From: Pseudomonas fluvialis
GTDB lineage: Bacteria; Pseudomonadota; Gammaproteobacteria; Pseudomonadales; Pseudomonadaceae
Assembly: GCF_002234375.1 (NCBI RefSeq)
Contig: NZ_NMQV01000005.1
Location: 211,425 to 275,424, forward strand
Length of the DNA stretch: 64,000 nucleotides
Reading direction: 5' to 3'
The position numbers and the translations under genes were made by a program. Below are positions 10,188 through 20,818 of the stretch, piece after piece; positions within the stretch are counted from its first letter, which is position 1; the number at the start of each line of letters is the position of its first letter. The notes under the pieces were generated by a model. It had not been told where the DNA came from. It saw only the letters and a program-made list of their open reading frames with translations, and searched no databases.

Positions 10188-12206
10188 GTGAACAAGCTGC
10201 GTCAACGCCTCGACAACCTGCCGGTCGGCCACAAGCTGCTGGCAGCCCTGCTGGTGCTCCTGCTGGCCGTACTGCTGCTGGCCAACCTGGCGTTCATCAG
10301 TGCCGCCTACTGGATCTCCCGGGAGAGCCTGACCCCTCAATCGCTGCACACCCTGGCTCGCCTGATCGCCAGCCCGGCCCTCAGCCAGCAGGCGCTGAGT
10401 TCGCCACAGGCCGCGCAGGCCGTGCTGCAGCACCTGGATAGCTATACCAGCCTGCGTGCCGCCGCACTGTACGACCGCCAGGGCAACCTGCTCGCGCAAC
10501 TGCAGCGCGGCAGCCCCTTGCCACTGCCGGAACAGGCCAGCGCACTGGCCAACTGGCAACAGCAGGAGTTTCGCGCCAGCCTGCTGCAGGCCCTGCCCGA
10601 ACAGGCCAGGCAGCCCGGCTACCTGCTCCTGGTGGCCAGTAGCGAAGTACCGGGCGCCTTCTATACCGGTACGCTCAGCGCCAGCCTGGTGATCCTGCTG
10701 TGCAGCCTGCTGTTCGGCGTCTGGGTATTGCGCCAGGTACGCCGCCTGATCACCCGGCCGATCCGCCGCCTGGAAGAGTTGTCGCAGCGGGTCACCCGCG
10801 AAGAAAACTATGCACTGCGCGCCCGCCCCGGTAATCAGGACGAGATCGGCAGCCTGGCCACGGCCTTCAACACCATGCTCGAACGCATGGCCAACCGCGA
10901 ACGCGAGCTGCAGGAGGCCCATGCACAAACCCGCCAGCAGAGCGAGGCGCACGAGCGCAGCAACCGTAAGCTGGCCCTGGAAGTGCAGGTGCGCAGCAAG
11001 ATCGAGAAGAAGCTCACCGGTTTCCAGAAATACCTCAACGACATCATCGACTCCATGCCCTCGGCACTGATCGCCGTCGACGAGCAACTCTATGTCAGCC
11101 AATGGAACCAGCAGGCCAGCCGCCTGGCCGGCTGCACGGCCGAACAGGCCCTGCACCGCCCCTGTACCCAGGCCTTCGCCGCGCTGCGCGATTACCTGCT
11201 GCCCTTGCAGCAGTGCCTGGCCCGCCAGCAGGTACAGCGTATCGAGCGGGTCTGCTGGCCCGATGCCCAGGGCCAGCCACGTCACTATGACCTGACCCTC
11301 TACCCACTGAGCGGCAAACATGGTCTGGTGATCCGCATCGACGACATCACCGAACGTCTGGCCATGGAGGCGCTGATGGTACAGTCGGAAAAGATGCTGT
11401 CGATCGGCGGCCTGGCAGCCGGCATGGCCCATGAAATCAACAATCCACTGGGCGCCATCCTGCACAATGTACAGAACATCCGCCGGCGCCTGTCTGTCGA
11501 CCTGCCCCGTAACCAGGACGCTGCACTGAGCAGCGGCGTGCGCCTGGAAGCAGTCAACCATTACCTGCAGGCGCGTGACATCCCCCACCTGCTGGAAGGT
11601 ATCCAGCAGGCCGGCAGCCGGGCCAGTCGCATCGTGCGGCACATGCTCAGCTTCAGCCGGCGCAGCGACCACCTGTTGCACCCCTGTGCACTGGAGCCCC
11701 TGCTCGAGCAAGCGCTGGAAATCGCCGGCAACGACTTTGCGCTGGTCGAAGGCCTGGATTTCCAGCACCTGCACATCGAGCGCGACTATGCCAGCGACCT
11801 GCCCGCCGTGCCGGTGATTGCCAGCGAACTGGAACAGGTGCTGCTCAACCTGCTGAAGAACGCTGCGCAGGCCATCCAGCAGCGCCCCGCAGGTAGCCCG
11901 CCCGGACGCATCCTGCTGCGCACCCGACGCTGTGGTGCCTGGGCGCAGATCGAGTTGCAGGACAATGGCATGGGCATGGATGACGCGGTACGCAAGCGTA
12001 TCTTCGAGCCGTTCTTCACCACCAAGGATGTCGGCCAGGGCAGCGGCCTGGGCCTGTCAGTGTCGTATTTCATCATCACCAACAACCACAAGGGGCAGAT
12101 GGACGTACAGGCCCGCCCCGGCCAGGGCACCTGCTTCACCCTGCGCCTGCCGCTACCTGGTGTTTTACCGTCGCCCCCTGCACAAGCAGGGGCAGACACG
12201 GAATAA
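10188..12206 (+). CDS. Membrane PAS-domain sensor histidine kinase
   Basis: 672 residues from a GTG start with GGAGA seven bases upstream. Order: membrane helix (~residues 15-40), short periplasmic domain, second helix (SLVILLCSLLFGVWVL), HAMP (LITRPIRRLEEL), coiled coil, PAS (DIIDSMPSALIAVDEQLY), HisKA with phospho-acceptor H415 (GMAHEINNPLG), and HATPase with N box (LLNLLKNAAQAI), DNGMGM, FEPFFTTK and GSGLGLSV. It belongs to the NtrB/ThrB-like kinase class with no receiver of its own. The likely partner is the response regulator two genes upstream (inference). I recall P. aeruginosa PA4398, linked to swarming and biofilm, as the orthologue. Confidence 0.88.
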   Translation: MNKLRQRLDNLPVGHKLLAALLVLLLAVLLLANLAFISAAYWISRESLTPQSLHTLARLIASPALSQQALSSPQAAQAVLQHLDSYTSLRAAALYDRQGNLLAQLQRGSPLPLPEQASALANWQQQEFRASLLQALPEQARQPGYLLLVASSEVPGAFYTGTLSASLVILLCSLLFGVWVLRQVRRLITRPIRRLEELSQRVTREENYALRARPGNQDEIGSLATAFNTMLERMANRERELQEAHAQTRQQSEAHERSNRKLALEVQVRSKIEKKLTGFQKYLNDIIDSMPSALIAVDEQLYVSQWNQQASRLAGCTAEQALHRPCTQAFAALRDYLLPLQQCLARQQVQRIERVCWPDAQGQPRHYDLTLYPLSGKHGLVIRIDDITERLAMEALMVQSEKMLSIGGLAAGMAHEINNPLGAILHNVQNIRRRLSVDLPRNQDAALSSGVRLEAVNHYLQARDIPHLLEGIQQAGSRASRIVRHMLSFSRRSDHLLHPCALEPLLEQALEIAGNDFALVEGLDFQHLHIERDYASDLPAVPVIASELEQVLLNLLKNAAQAIQQRPAGSPPGRILLRTRRCGAWAQIELQDNGMGMDDAVRKRIFEPFFTTKDVGQGSGLGLSVSYFIITNNHKGQMDVQARPGQGTCFTLRLPLPGVLPSPPAQAGADTE

Positions 12207-12241
12207 TGCCCGCCCCGTCATGTCGAGAAGGACTGCCAGTC

Positions 12242-12817
12242 ATGGGCTATCGCCTATCGAAGATCTACACCCGCACCGGTGACCAGGGTGAAACCGGGCT
12301 GGCCGATGGCCGCCGGGTTGCCAAGGATCACCCACGTATCGAAGCCATCGGCGAGGTGGACATGCTCAACAGCCAGCTGGGCCTGCTGATCGCCGAACTG
12401 GTCGAACAACAGAGCATGTGGCCGGCCCTCGGCGAACTGCTCGAGGTCCTCGAGCCTTGCCAGCATCGCCTGTTCGATCTGGGCGGCGAGCTGGCCATGC
12501 CCGAATACCAGGCCCTGCAGGACAGCGACATCGAGGTCCTCGAACAGGCCATCGACCGCTGGAACGAAGAGGTCGGCCCGCTCAAGGAATTCATCCTGCC
12601 GGGCGGCTCACGACTGCTCGCCCAGGCGCATGTCTGCCGTAGCCAGGCGCGCACCGCCGAACGCCGCTGCCAGCAGCTCAACGCCCTGGAGCCGCTACGT
12701 GGTACGGGCCTGGCCTACCTCAATCGTCTCTCCGACCTGCTGTTTGTCGGCAGTCGGCTGATTGGCAAGCGCATGCATATTGGCGAAATCCTCTGGCGCG
12801 CCGCCGAGCGTCGCTGA
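12242..12817 (+). CDS. Cob(I)yrinic acid a,c-diamide adenosyltransferase, PduO type
   Basis: 191 residues. Transfers the 5'-deoxyadenosyl group of ATP to cob(I)alamin. The ATP-binding N-terminal motif YTRTGDQGETGLADG, the central FDLGGELA and the C-terminal helix CRSQARTAERR are all present, so the active site looks intact. The start at 12242 (MGYRLSKIY) follows GAGAAGGA; a frame from 12206 would overlap the kinase stop. The gene runs with the kinase, 35 bp apart, and converges on the GGDEF/EAL gene. Confidence 0.92.
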   Translation: MGYRLSKIYTRTGDQGETGLADGRRVAKDHPRIEAIGEVDMLNSQLGLLIAELVEQQSMWPALGELLEVLEPCQHRLFDLGGELAMPEYQALQDSDIEVLEQAIDRWNEEVGPLKEFILPGGSRLLAQAHVCRSQARTAERRCQQLNALEPLRGTGLAYLNRLSDLLFVGSRLIGKRMHIGEILWRAAERR

Positions 12818-12838
12818 CCCCGACCTGCCCGGCGGCCG

Positions 12839-15800
12839 CTACTCAAGGATGAACAGGGCCGCCCCGCTGAAACGCGCAGCGAATGAGGCTGCCGGCATAG
12901 GCCGACCAAACAGGTAGCCCTGTACCTGGTCGCAGCCATGCTCGCGCAGGAAGTCCAGCTGCGCCTGCTCTTCGACACCTTCGGCAATCACCCGCAGATT
13001 GAGACTGTGCGCCATGGCGATGATGGCGCGGGCAATCTGCGCATCCTGCTCGCCATCGGGAACCCCGTCGACAAAGCTGCGGTCGATCTTCAGCACATCG
13101 ATGGGAAACTGCTTGAGGTAGTTGAGCGACGAATAGCCGGTACCGAAGTCATCCACCGCCACCCCCACGCCCAGGCGCTTGAGGCCACGCAAGACCTGCA
13201 GGGTTTCAGCCACATCACGCATCAGGATACTTTCGGTCAGCTCCAGCTCCAGGGCCGCCGGCGCCAGGCCGACCTGCGCCAGGGTGGCGGCGATCCGCGC
13301 CCCCAGCTGGCCATCGGCAAACTGCCGCGCCGACAGGTTGATCGACACCTTGGGTAATTGCAGGCCCGCCATCTGCCAGGCCTGTAGCTGACGGCAAGCC
13401 TCCTGCAACACCCAGTCACCGACCTGCACCACCAGGCCCAACTCCTCCAGCGCCGGCACGAACTCATCGGGGCGCACCAGGCCGCGGCGGGGATGTGCCC
13501 AGCGCAGCAGAGCCTCGGCCCCGATCAGGCGCTTGCCGTCACCGGAAAACTGCGGCTGGTAGTACAGGCAGAACTGCCCGGCTTCCAGGGCATGGCGCAG
13601 GTCGCTTTCCAACTCCAGGCGCTCCAGCGCGCGGGCGTTCATCTCGGCCTGGTAAAACTGAAAGTTGTTCTTGCCCTTTTCCTTGGCGTGATACATCGCG
13701 GTATCGGCATTCTTCATCAACTGGCTGAGTTCAGTGCCATCCTGCGGGGCCAGCGCGATGCCGACACTGGCACTGATGAAGAACTCGCGCCCCTCCAGTA
13801 CGAAAGCCTGCTGCAGGCGTTCCAGAATACGCTCGGCAACCCGGATGGCCCGGTGCAGCGCCTGGTCGCGGCTTTCCTGGGCGACCAGCAACAGGGTGAA
13901 CTCGTCGCCGCCCATGCGCGCCACCGTATCTTCATCGGCCACGCAGGTCAGCAGGCGCTGGGCAACTTCCTTGAGCATGCGGTCACCCGCCGCGTGGCCC
14001 AGCGAGTCGTTGATCGGTTTGAAGCGGTCCAGGTCGAGGAACATCAATGCCACCCACTGCTCATGCCGTGCAGCATGCTGCAGCGCGGTATGCAGGCGGT
14101 CCTGGAACAGCGTGCGGTTGGGTAGCTGGGTGAGGTTGTCGTAATAGGCCAGTCGATGGATACGCTGCTCGCTGGCCTTGCGCTCACTGATGTCGTTGAA
14201 GAAACACACGTAGCTGACCAGGTCGCCATCATCATCGCGAATTGCGGTAATCCCGACCCAGGCTGGGAAAGGCTCACCCTGTTTGCGGCGCAACCACAAC
14301 TCCCCCTCCCAGCTGCCTTGCTCGGCCAGGCGCTGGCGGATGAACTGCAGGCTGGCAACCTGCTGGCGGTCAGCCATGAGCATGGCCGGTTGCTGGTCGA
14401 TCACCTCGCCACTGGCAAAACCGCTGATGCGCCCGAAGGTTTCGTTAACCTGCACGATGTAGCCGACCAGGTCGGTCACCATAATCGCCGCGGTAGAGTG
14501 TTCGAACACCGTGGCCGCCATGCGCAGCTGTTTCTCGGCGCGGCGCTGCTGGCTGATGTCGCGCCCCACGCCGAGCAGGCCGAGCAAGCGCTGTTGTTCG
14601 TCCCAGAGCAGGCTGACCCGCAGCTCGACGGGAATCTTCTTGCCATCGGCACGCAGGCAGTCGAGGACGAACACCTCGGTATTGAAACGCGCCCGCCAGG
14701 CCTGCAGGCGCGCCGGCTGTCCCTGCAACTGGCGAACCTGGGCAAGCAGCGCGAGCAGAGGTTGCAGCTGCGCCGGCACGGCGATCAGGCTGTCGAAACC
14801 ATGTGCCAGCAGCCAATCGCCATCGTAGCCGAAGAGTTTTTCTGCAGAAGGGCTGACGTAGTTCAGGCGCAGGTCACGGTCGGTGGTGACGATCACATCG
14901 CTGGTGCTTTCCGCCAGTAGCCGGTAGCGCTGTTCGTTGGCACGCAACGCCTCGCGGGCGGCAATCTGCTCGGTAATGTCCTTGGCGATACCGATCAGCC
15001 GGCTGACCCGCCCGTTGTGATCGCGACTGAGCGCCTGCTCGCGGATGTCGAACCAGTGCCAGTGCCCGTTACGATGTCGCCAGCGCAGCTCGAACTGCAT
15101 CAGCTGGCCATTGCCAATCACCTTCTGCAAATTACGCAGGCGCCCGTACAGCTCCCCGTCGTCGGGGTGCAGCAGTTTCTCCCAGGGATTGTTGCCCAGC
15201 GCACGCCACTGCGCCGTGTCGTAGCCCAACTGCGTCATCAGGTGATTGTTGCTGAACAGCACGCGACGTCCGGGAATATCGTGCACATACAACAGGTCGG
15301 GCACGGCACGAATCACTTCACCCCAGAAGTGCTCACGCTCGACCAGGGCCAGCTCGCTGCTCTTGCGGCTGCTGATGTCACTCATGCTCAGGGTGACCGC
15401 ATCCAGATCAGCCACGTTATCCGGCAGATTGAGGGTCAGCCACAGGTAGCGCGTCTCCCCCTGGGCAGTACGAATGCAGCTTTCCATGGCCAGGTGCTGC
15501 GGACGCCCGAGCAGTGCCACCAGCAAATGCAGGCGCGCCGAGCCGGCCTCCAGCGGACCATGGTCGATCAGTAGCCGCCAGGCCTGGCGGGCATCAGCCA
15601 CCCCCAGCAACTGTTTGCCCAGCTGATTGATCTCGCTGATGCGCAGCAGTTGCAGCAACTCGGCATGACGCTGGCCATCCTCCGCCAACCAGTCGAGCAA
15701 CTGTGCCTGGTCGCGCACCTGCAGTTGTTGCAGGCGCTGACGCAAGGCACTGAGGTCGAGCACGCACAAACCGCAACCGGCCCCCTGGAAAATATCCTGG

Positions 15801-17041
15801 TAACGCCGCCGGGTGTCATCGAGCACCGCCAGGGCCTGCTGCTGCTCGGTGACATCACGCAACACCCAGACCAGCCCGAGACGCTCACCAGCATCCTGCA
15901 ACTCGCTGCGGTGCACGGCAAACAGACGCGTCGTGCCATTTTGCAGCAGCGGCAATAGCTCATCCTCGCTCGACGCGTCAGCATCCAGCTGCACGCCAGG
16001 CAGCAGCTCAGCCAGGCGATACTGGCCGGCCTGGGCGGAGCTCAGGCCAAACATCTGTTCGGCACGCCGATTGAGAAAACGCAGCTGGCCCTGACAGTCA
16101 CTGACCAGCACCTGCTCGTCGATCGCCGCCAGAGCACTGGCGGCCTGCAACAGCGAGCGCTGCGAGCCGGCATGCAACTCGCGCAGGCGGCGCTGCTCAC
16201 GCAACAGCGCATAAAGCACCAGCAAGGCCAGCAGCAGGCACAGCACGAAGAACAGCAGCTGCATGGCCAGCGACTGCCGCCACCCCTGCAACAGGCCGGG
16301 TGCCGGACTCAAGGCAATGATCTCGCCATCGCTGTGCGGCAGGGGCAGACGGCGCAGGCTGCGAGCCGCCTGCTCGGCACTCAGCGGGGCGGGTTGTACA
16401 CGCCCTCCGCGACTGTGCCAAAGCACTTGCTGGCTGACCTGATCGAACAGCAGCCATTGCGCCTGTTCGCTCTGGCTGGCCGGCAACCACAACGGCAAGG
16501 CCTGCGCATGCATGCGCAACAGCCAGTAGTGCCCCGGACGTTCCGCCTGACGCAGACTCATCTGCAATAACTGCGGCGCCTCCAGCCAGCTTAGGTAATA
16601 GGGCTGCTCACCCTGTCGCTGCCGTATGGTTTGCCACATCTCGACCGGCAAGGCCGGCTCGGCACTGTCCACCAACCCTTGTGGGCCAACCCAGGCCAGG
16701 CTGTGCAGGTTGGGGAACAGCTGCTGCAGACTGAACAGCAGCTCGTCACGCAGCGCGCCCTGCAGCGGCTGCGCCGCCTGCCGACTGAGCAGGGCACTGG
16801 CTACTTGCGCCTTGAGCTCAAGGGTCAGGCTCACCTGACTGAGCAGTTGCTCGGCACTATCCAGGCTGCGTTGCTGCGCGGCTTCCTGCGCCTGCCGGTA
16901 CTGCTGGTGCAGCTGCCAGGCAAGTAGCAACAACATCACCAGCAACAGCACGACCAGCATGCCCTGGTAGGCGCCACGCCCCTGGGAGGGAGGCTGAACC
17001 GGTGTGGCTGGCATGTGTGCAAGATCGGACAAGGACAACAT
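12839..17041 (-). CDS. Membrane multi-PAS diguanylate cyclase/phosphodiesterase (PAS-GGDEF-EAL)
   Basis: About 1400 residues. Two membrane helices (starting near residue 28 and near 260) bracket a periplasmic sensor. At least four PAS-like units follow, e.g. [60 protein letters not shown] and [20 protein letters not shown], with PAC segments between. The cyclase motif is intact ([11 protein letters not shown]), without an RxxD inhibitory site in the usual place. The EAL domain keeps AEALLRW, INLSAR, ELTES and DDFGTGYSS, so c-di-GMP hydrolysis is likely. The start is uncertain: 17041 (MLSLSDL), 17014 or a GTG at 17098. Divergent from ettA. Confidence 0.87.
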   Translation of the reverse strand: MLSLSDLAHMPATPVQPPSQGRGAYQGMLVVLLLVMLLLLAWQLHQQYRQAQEAAQQRSLDSAEQLLSQVSLTLELKAQVASALLSRQAAQPLQGALRDELLFSLQQLFPNLHSLAWVGPQGLVDSAEPALPVEMWQTIRQRQGEQPYYLSWLEAPQLLQMSLRQAERPGHYWLLRMHAQALPLWLPASQSEQAQWLLFDQVSQQVLWHSRGGRVQPAPLSAEQAARSLRRLPLPHSDGEIIALSPAPGLLQGWRQSLAMQLLFFVLCLLLALLVLYALLREQRRLRELHAGSQRSLLQAASALAAIDEQVLVSDCQGQLRFLNRRAEQMFGLSSAQAGQYRLAELLPGVQLDADASSEDELLPLLQNGTTRLFAVHRSELQDAGERLGLVWVLRDVTEQQQALAVLDDTRRRYQDIFQGAGCGLCVLDLSALRQRLQQLQVRDQAQLLDWLAEDGQRHAELLQLLRISEINQLGKQLLGVADARQAWRLLIDHGPLEAGSARLHLLVALLGRPQHLAMESCIRTAQGETRYLWLTLNLPDNVADLDAVTLSMSDISSRKSSELALVEREHFWGEVIRAVPDLLYVHDIPGRRVLFSNNHLMTQLGYDTAQWRALGNNPWEKLLHPDDGELYGRLRNLQKVIGNGQLMQFELRWRHRNGHWHWFDIREQALSRDHNGRVSRLIGIAKDITEQIAAREALRANEQRYRLLAESTSDVIVTTDRDLRLNYVSPSAEKLFGYDGDWLLAHGFDSLIAVPAQLQPLLALLAQVRQLQGQPARLQAWRARFNTEVFVLDCLRADGKKIPVELRVSLLWDEQQRLLGLLGVGRDISQQRRAEKQLRMAATVFEHSTAAIMVTDLVGYIVQVNETFGRISGFASGEVIDQQPAMLMADRQQVASLQFIRQRLAEQGSWEGELWLRRKQGEPFPAWVGITAIRDDDGDLVSYVCFFNDISERKASEQRIHRLAYYDNLTQLPNRTLFQDRLHTALQHAARHEQWVALMFLDLDRFKPINDSLGHAAGDRMLKEVAQRLLTCVADEDTVARMGGDEFTLLLVAQESRDQALHRAIRVAERILERLQQAFVLEGREFFISASVGIALAPQDGTELSQLMKNADTAMYHAKEKGKNNFQFYQAEMNARALERLELESDLRHALEAGQFCLYYQPQFSGDGKRLIGAEALLRWAHPRRGLVRPDEFVPALEELGLVVQVGDWVLQEACRQLQAWQMAGLQLPKVSINLSARQFADGQLGARIAATLAQVGLAPAALELELTESILMRDVAETLQVLRGLKRLGVGVAVDDFGTGYSSLNYLKQFPIDVLKIDRSFVDGVPDGEQDAQIARAIIAMAHSLNLRVIAEGVEEQAQLDFLREHGCDQVQGYLFGRPMPAASFAARFSGAALFILE

Positions 17042-17163
17042 TCCCGTAGTCAGCCGGCAGGCACCGGATGAATTGATACATGAAGAAGGCAAACCCACGC
17101 CCGGCGCATGGCCGGAGGCTTACAGAAAAAGCAAAAACAATGCCGCATCGCACGGCCTGCTAG

Positions 17164-17361
17164 CAGGTCGTTGAAAAACGTAGGCGAGGCAGGCAAGACA
17201 AGGCGAAAACGGCCGCAACGTAGCGAAGCGGAGTAATAGCCGCAGGCTGGCCCGCAGGGCGAACGCAGTGAGTCAAAAGCGCAGTTTACGTGTTGTAAAT
17301 GAGCATTTTGAGGCTGTTTTCAACGCTGTATTGCCAACGCAGGTAGTTTTCCAACGGCCTG
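17164..17361. mobile_element. 198-bp MITE-like element with CTAG flanks
   Basis: Imperfect terminal inverted repeats CAGGTCGTTGAAAAAC (17164-17179) and GTTTTCCAACGGCCTG (17346-17361) match at 14 of 16 positions. Both ends are flanked by CTAG (17160-17163 and 17362-17365), as expected of a 4-bp target duplication. There is no credible gene inside. The interior resembles a repeat I remember as common between genes in several Pseudomonas genomes. The size, ends and absence of coding capacity suggest a non-autonomous element mobilised by a transposase elsewhere, perhaps of the IS5 class, which favours YTAR targets; the family is inference. Confidence 0.7.
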
Positions 17362-17574
17362 CTAGACACAGGCAGCACCACCAGTCTGACCATCCGGCAC
17401 ATCAGGGGTTGCCTGCCAACCTGCAAGAATGCCGATTTCACCGGCAAAGTGCCAGCCGCAGGCGCCGGGTGGTTTGCCCTGTCTGGCGCATTCCGGTAGC
17501 TTTGCGCCACGCGCGCGCGGGCGAGCCAATCGCCGCCAACGCGCTTTAATTTCAGATCGCTAGCAAGGTCCGTC
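17362..17574. other. Non-coding leader region between the MITE-like element and ettA
   Basis: About 210 bases without a credible gene. A promoter for ettA must lie here or within the element, but no strong -35/-10 pair was found. A run of CGCGCG at 17510-17520 is the only low-complexity feature. Confidence 0.4.
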
Positions 17575-19242
17575 ATGGCTCAATACGTCTACAGCATGCA
17601 TCGGGTGAGCAAGGTCGTTCCCCCCAAGCGTGAAATTCTCAAGGACATCTCTCTGTCGTTTTTCCCTGGCGCCAAGATCGGTGTGCTGGGCCTGAACGGC
17701 GCGGGTAAATCTACCCTGCTGCGCATCATGGCCGGCGTCGATACCGAGATCGACGGCGAGGCCCGGCCGATGCCGGGCATCAAGGTCGGCTACCTGCCGC
17801 AGGAGCCGCAGCTCGACCCCAGCAAGACGGTGCGCGACATCGTCGAAGAGGCCGTAGGCGAGATCAAGCAAGCCCAGGCGCGCCTCGACGAGGTGTACGC
17901 CGCCTACGCCGAGCCGGATGCCGACTTCGATGCGCTGGCCGCCGAGCAGGCCAAGCTGGAAGCCATCCTGCAGGCCTCCGACGGCCACAACCTGGAGCGC
18001 CAGCTGGAAGTGGCCGCCGACGCTCTGCGCCTGCCGCCATGGGACGCCAAGATCGAACACCTGTCCGGTGGCGAGAAGCGCCGCGTGGCGCTGTGCCGCC
18101 TGCTGCTGTCGGCACCCGACATGCTGCTGCTGGACGAACCGACTAACCACCTGGACGCCGATTCGGTGGCCTGGCTGGAGCGCTTCCTGCACGACTTCCC
18201 CGGCACCGTGGTAGCCATTACCCACGACCGTTACTTCCTCGACAACGTCGCCGGCTGGATTCTCGAGCTCGACCGTGGCCACGGCATCCCCTACGAGGGC
18301 AACTACTCCGGCTGGCTGGAATCCAAGGCCAACCGCCTGGCCCAGGAAGCCAAGGCCGAAGCCTCGCACGCCAAGGCCATGAAGGCCGAACTGGAATGGG
18401 TACGCCAGGGCGCCAAGGCGCGTCAGGCCAAGTCCAAGGCGCGCCTGCAACGCTTCGAGGAAATGCAGTCGCAGGAATTCCAGAAGCGCAGCGAAACCAA
18501 CGAGATCTACATCCCGGCCGGCCCGCGCCTGGGCGACAAGGTCATCGACTTCCATAACGTGTCGAAGTCCTTCGGTGATCGCGTGCTGATCGACGACCTG
18601 TCCTTCAGCATCCCCAAAGGCGCCATCGTCGGCGTGATCGGCGGCAACGGTGCCGGCAAGTCGACCCTGCTGCGCATGATCACCGGCAAGGAGCAGCCGG
18701 ATTCCGGGACCATCGAGATCGGTGAAACCGTGCAGATCGCCAGCGTCGAACAGAGCCGCGACATGCTCGACGGCAGCAAAACCGTGTGGGAGCAGATCTC
18801 CGACGGCTTCGACATGATCAAGGTGGGCAATTACGAGGTGCCGTCGCGCGGCTACGTCGGGCGCTTCAACTTCAAGGGCGCCGACCAGCAGAAGTTCGTC
18901 AAGGACCTCTCCGGCGGTGAGCGCGGCCGCCTGCACATGGCCCTGACCCTCAAGCAGGGCGGCAACGTGCTGCTGCTCGACGAACCGTCCAACGACCTCG
19001 ACGTGGAAACCCTGCGCGCCCTGGAAGAAGCGCTGCTGGACTTCCCCGGCGCGGCCATCGTGATTTCCCACGATCGCTGGTTCCTCGACCGTATCGCCAC
19101 GCACATCCTCTCCTACGAGGACGACGGCAAGGTCAACTTCTTCGAAGGCAACTACAGCGAATTCGAAGCCGACCGCAAGAAGCGCCTGGGCGATGCCGCT
19201 GCGCAGCCGCACCGCGTACGCTACAAGAAGCTAGCCCAATAA
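17575..19242 (+). CDS. ettA: Energy-dependent translational throttle protein EttA (ABC-F)
   Basis: 555 residues, the standard length. Two ATP-binding cassettes: Walker A GLNGAGKST with LSGGEKRRVALC and LLLDEPTNHLD, then GGNGAGKST with LSGGERGRLHMA and LLLDEPSNDLD. The charged arm and linker (ANRLAQEAKAEASHAKAMK, ARLQRFEEMQSQEFQKRSE) identify EttA within the ABC-F group. It binds the ribosomal E site and controls entry into elongation according to ATP/ADP level. It has no membrane segments. A strong terminator follows. Confidence 0.96.
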   Translation: MAQYVYSMHRVSKVVPPKREILKDISLSFFPGAKIGVLGLNGAGKSTLLRIMAGVDTEIDGEARPMPGIKVGYLPQEPQLDPSKTVRDIVEEAVGEIKQAQARLDEVYAAYAEPDADFDALAAEQAKLEAILQASDGHNLERQLEVAADALRLPPWDAKIEHLSGGEKRRVALCRLLLSAPDMLLLDEPTNHLDADSVAWLERFLHDFPGTVVAITHDRYFLDNVAGWILELDRGHGIPYEGNYSGWLESKANRLAQEAKAEASHAKAMKAELEWVRQGAKARQAKSKARLQRFEEMQSQEFQKRSETNEIYIPAGPRLGDKVIDFHNVSKSFGDRVLIDDLSFSIPKGAIVGVIGGNGAGKSTLLRMITGKEQPDSGTIEIGETVQIASVEQSRDMLDGSKTVWEQISDGFDMIKVGNYEVPSRGYVGRFNFKGADQQKFVKDLSGGERGRLHMALTLKQGGNVLLLDEPSNDLDVETLRALEEALLDFPGAAIVISHDRWFLDRIATHILSYEDDGKVNFFEGNYSEFEADRKKRLGDAAAQPHRVRYKKLAQ

Positions 19243-19261
19243 AAGGGCGCAAGCCGCACCG

Positions 19262-19289
19262 AAACGGAGCCTTAATGGCTCCGTTTTTT
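19262..19289 (+). terminator. Rho-independent terminator after ettA
   Basis: A 10-bp stem, AAACGGAGCC / GGCTCCGTTT, with loop TTAAT and a run of six T. It lies 20 bp past the ettA stop and isolates it from gdhA. Confidence 0.92.
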
Positions 19290-19337
19290 CTTGTTTTCAC
19301 ACAAGCTTTTATGTTTTTGCACCAAAAAAGTACATGA

Positions 19338-20768
<1,431 letters not shown>

Positions 20769-20818
20769 CCCCGCCGACGCCTGCCCGAGCCATCTGGCCC
20801 CGGGCAGGCGCTCCCCGC

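Noticed and set aside
17560..19212. 550-codon open frame antisense to ettA
   Set aside because: Mirror image of a conserved ABC-F gene; composition biased to V, L, G and H, with no motif.
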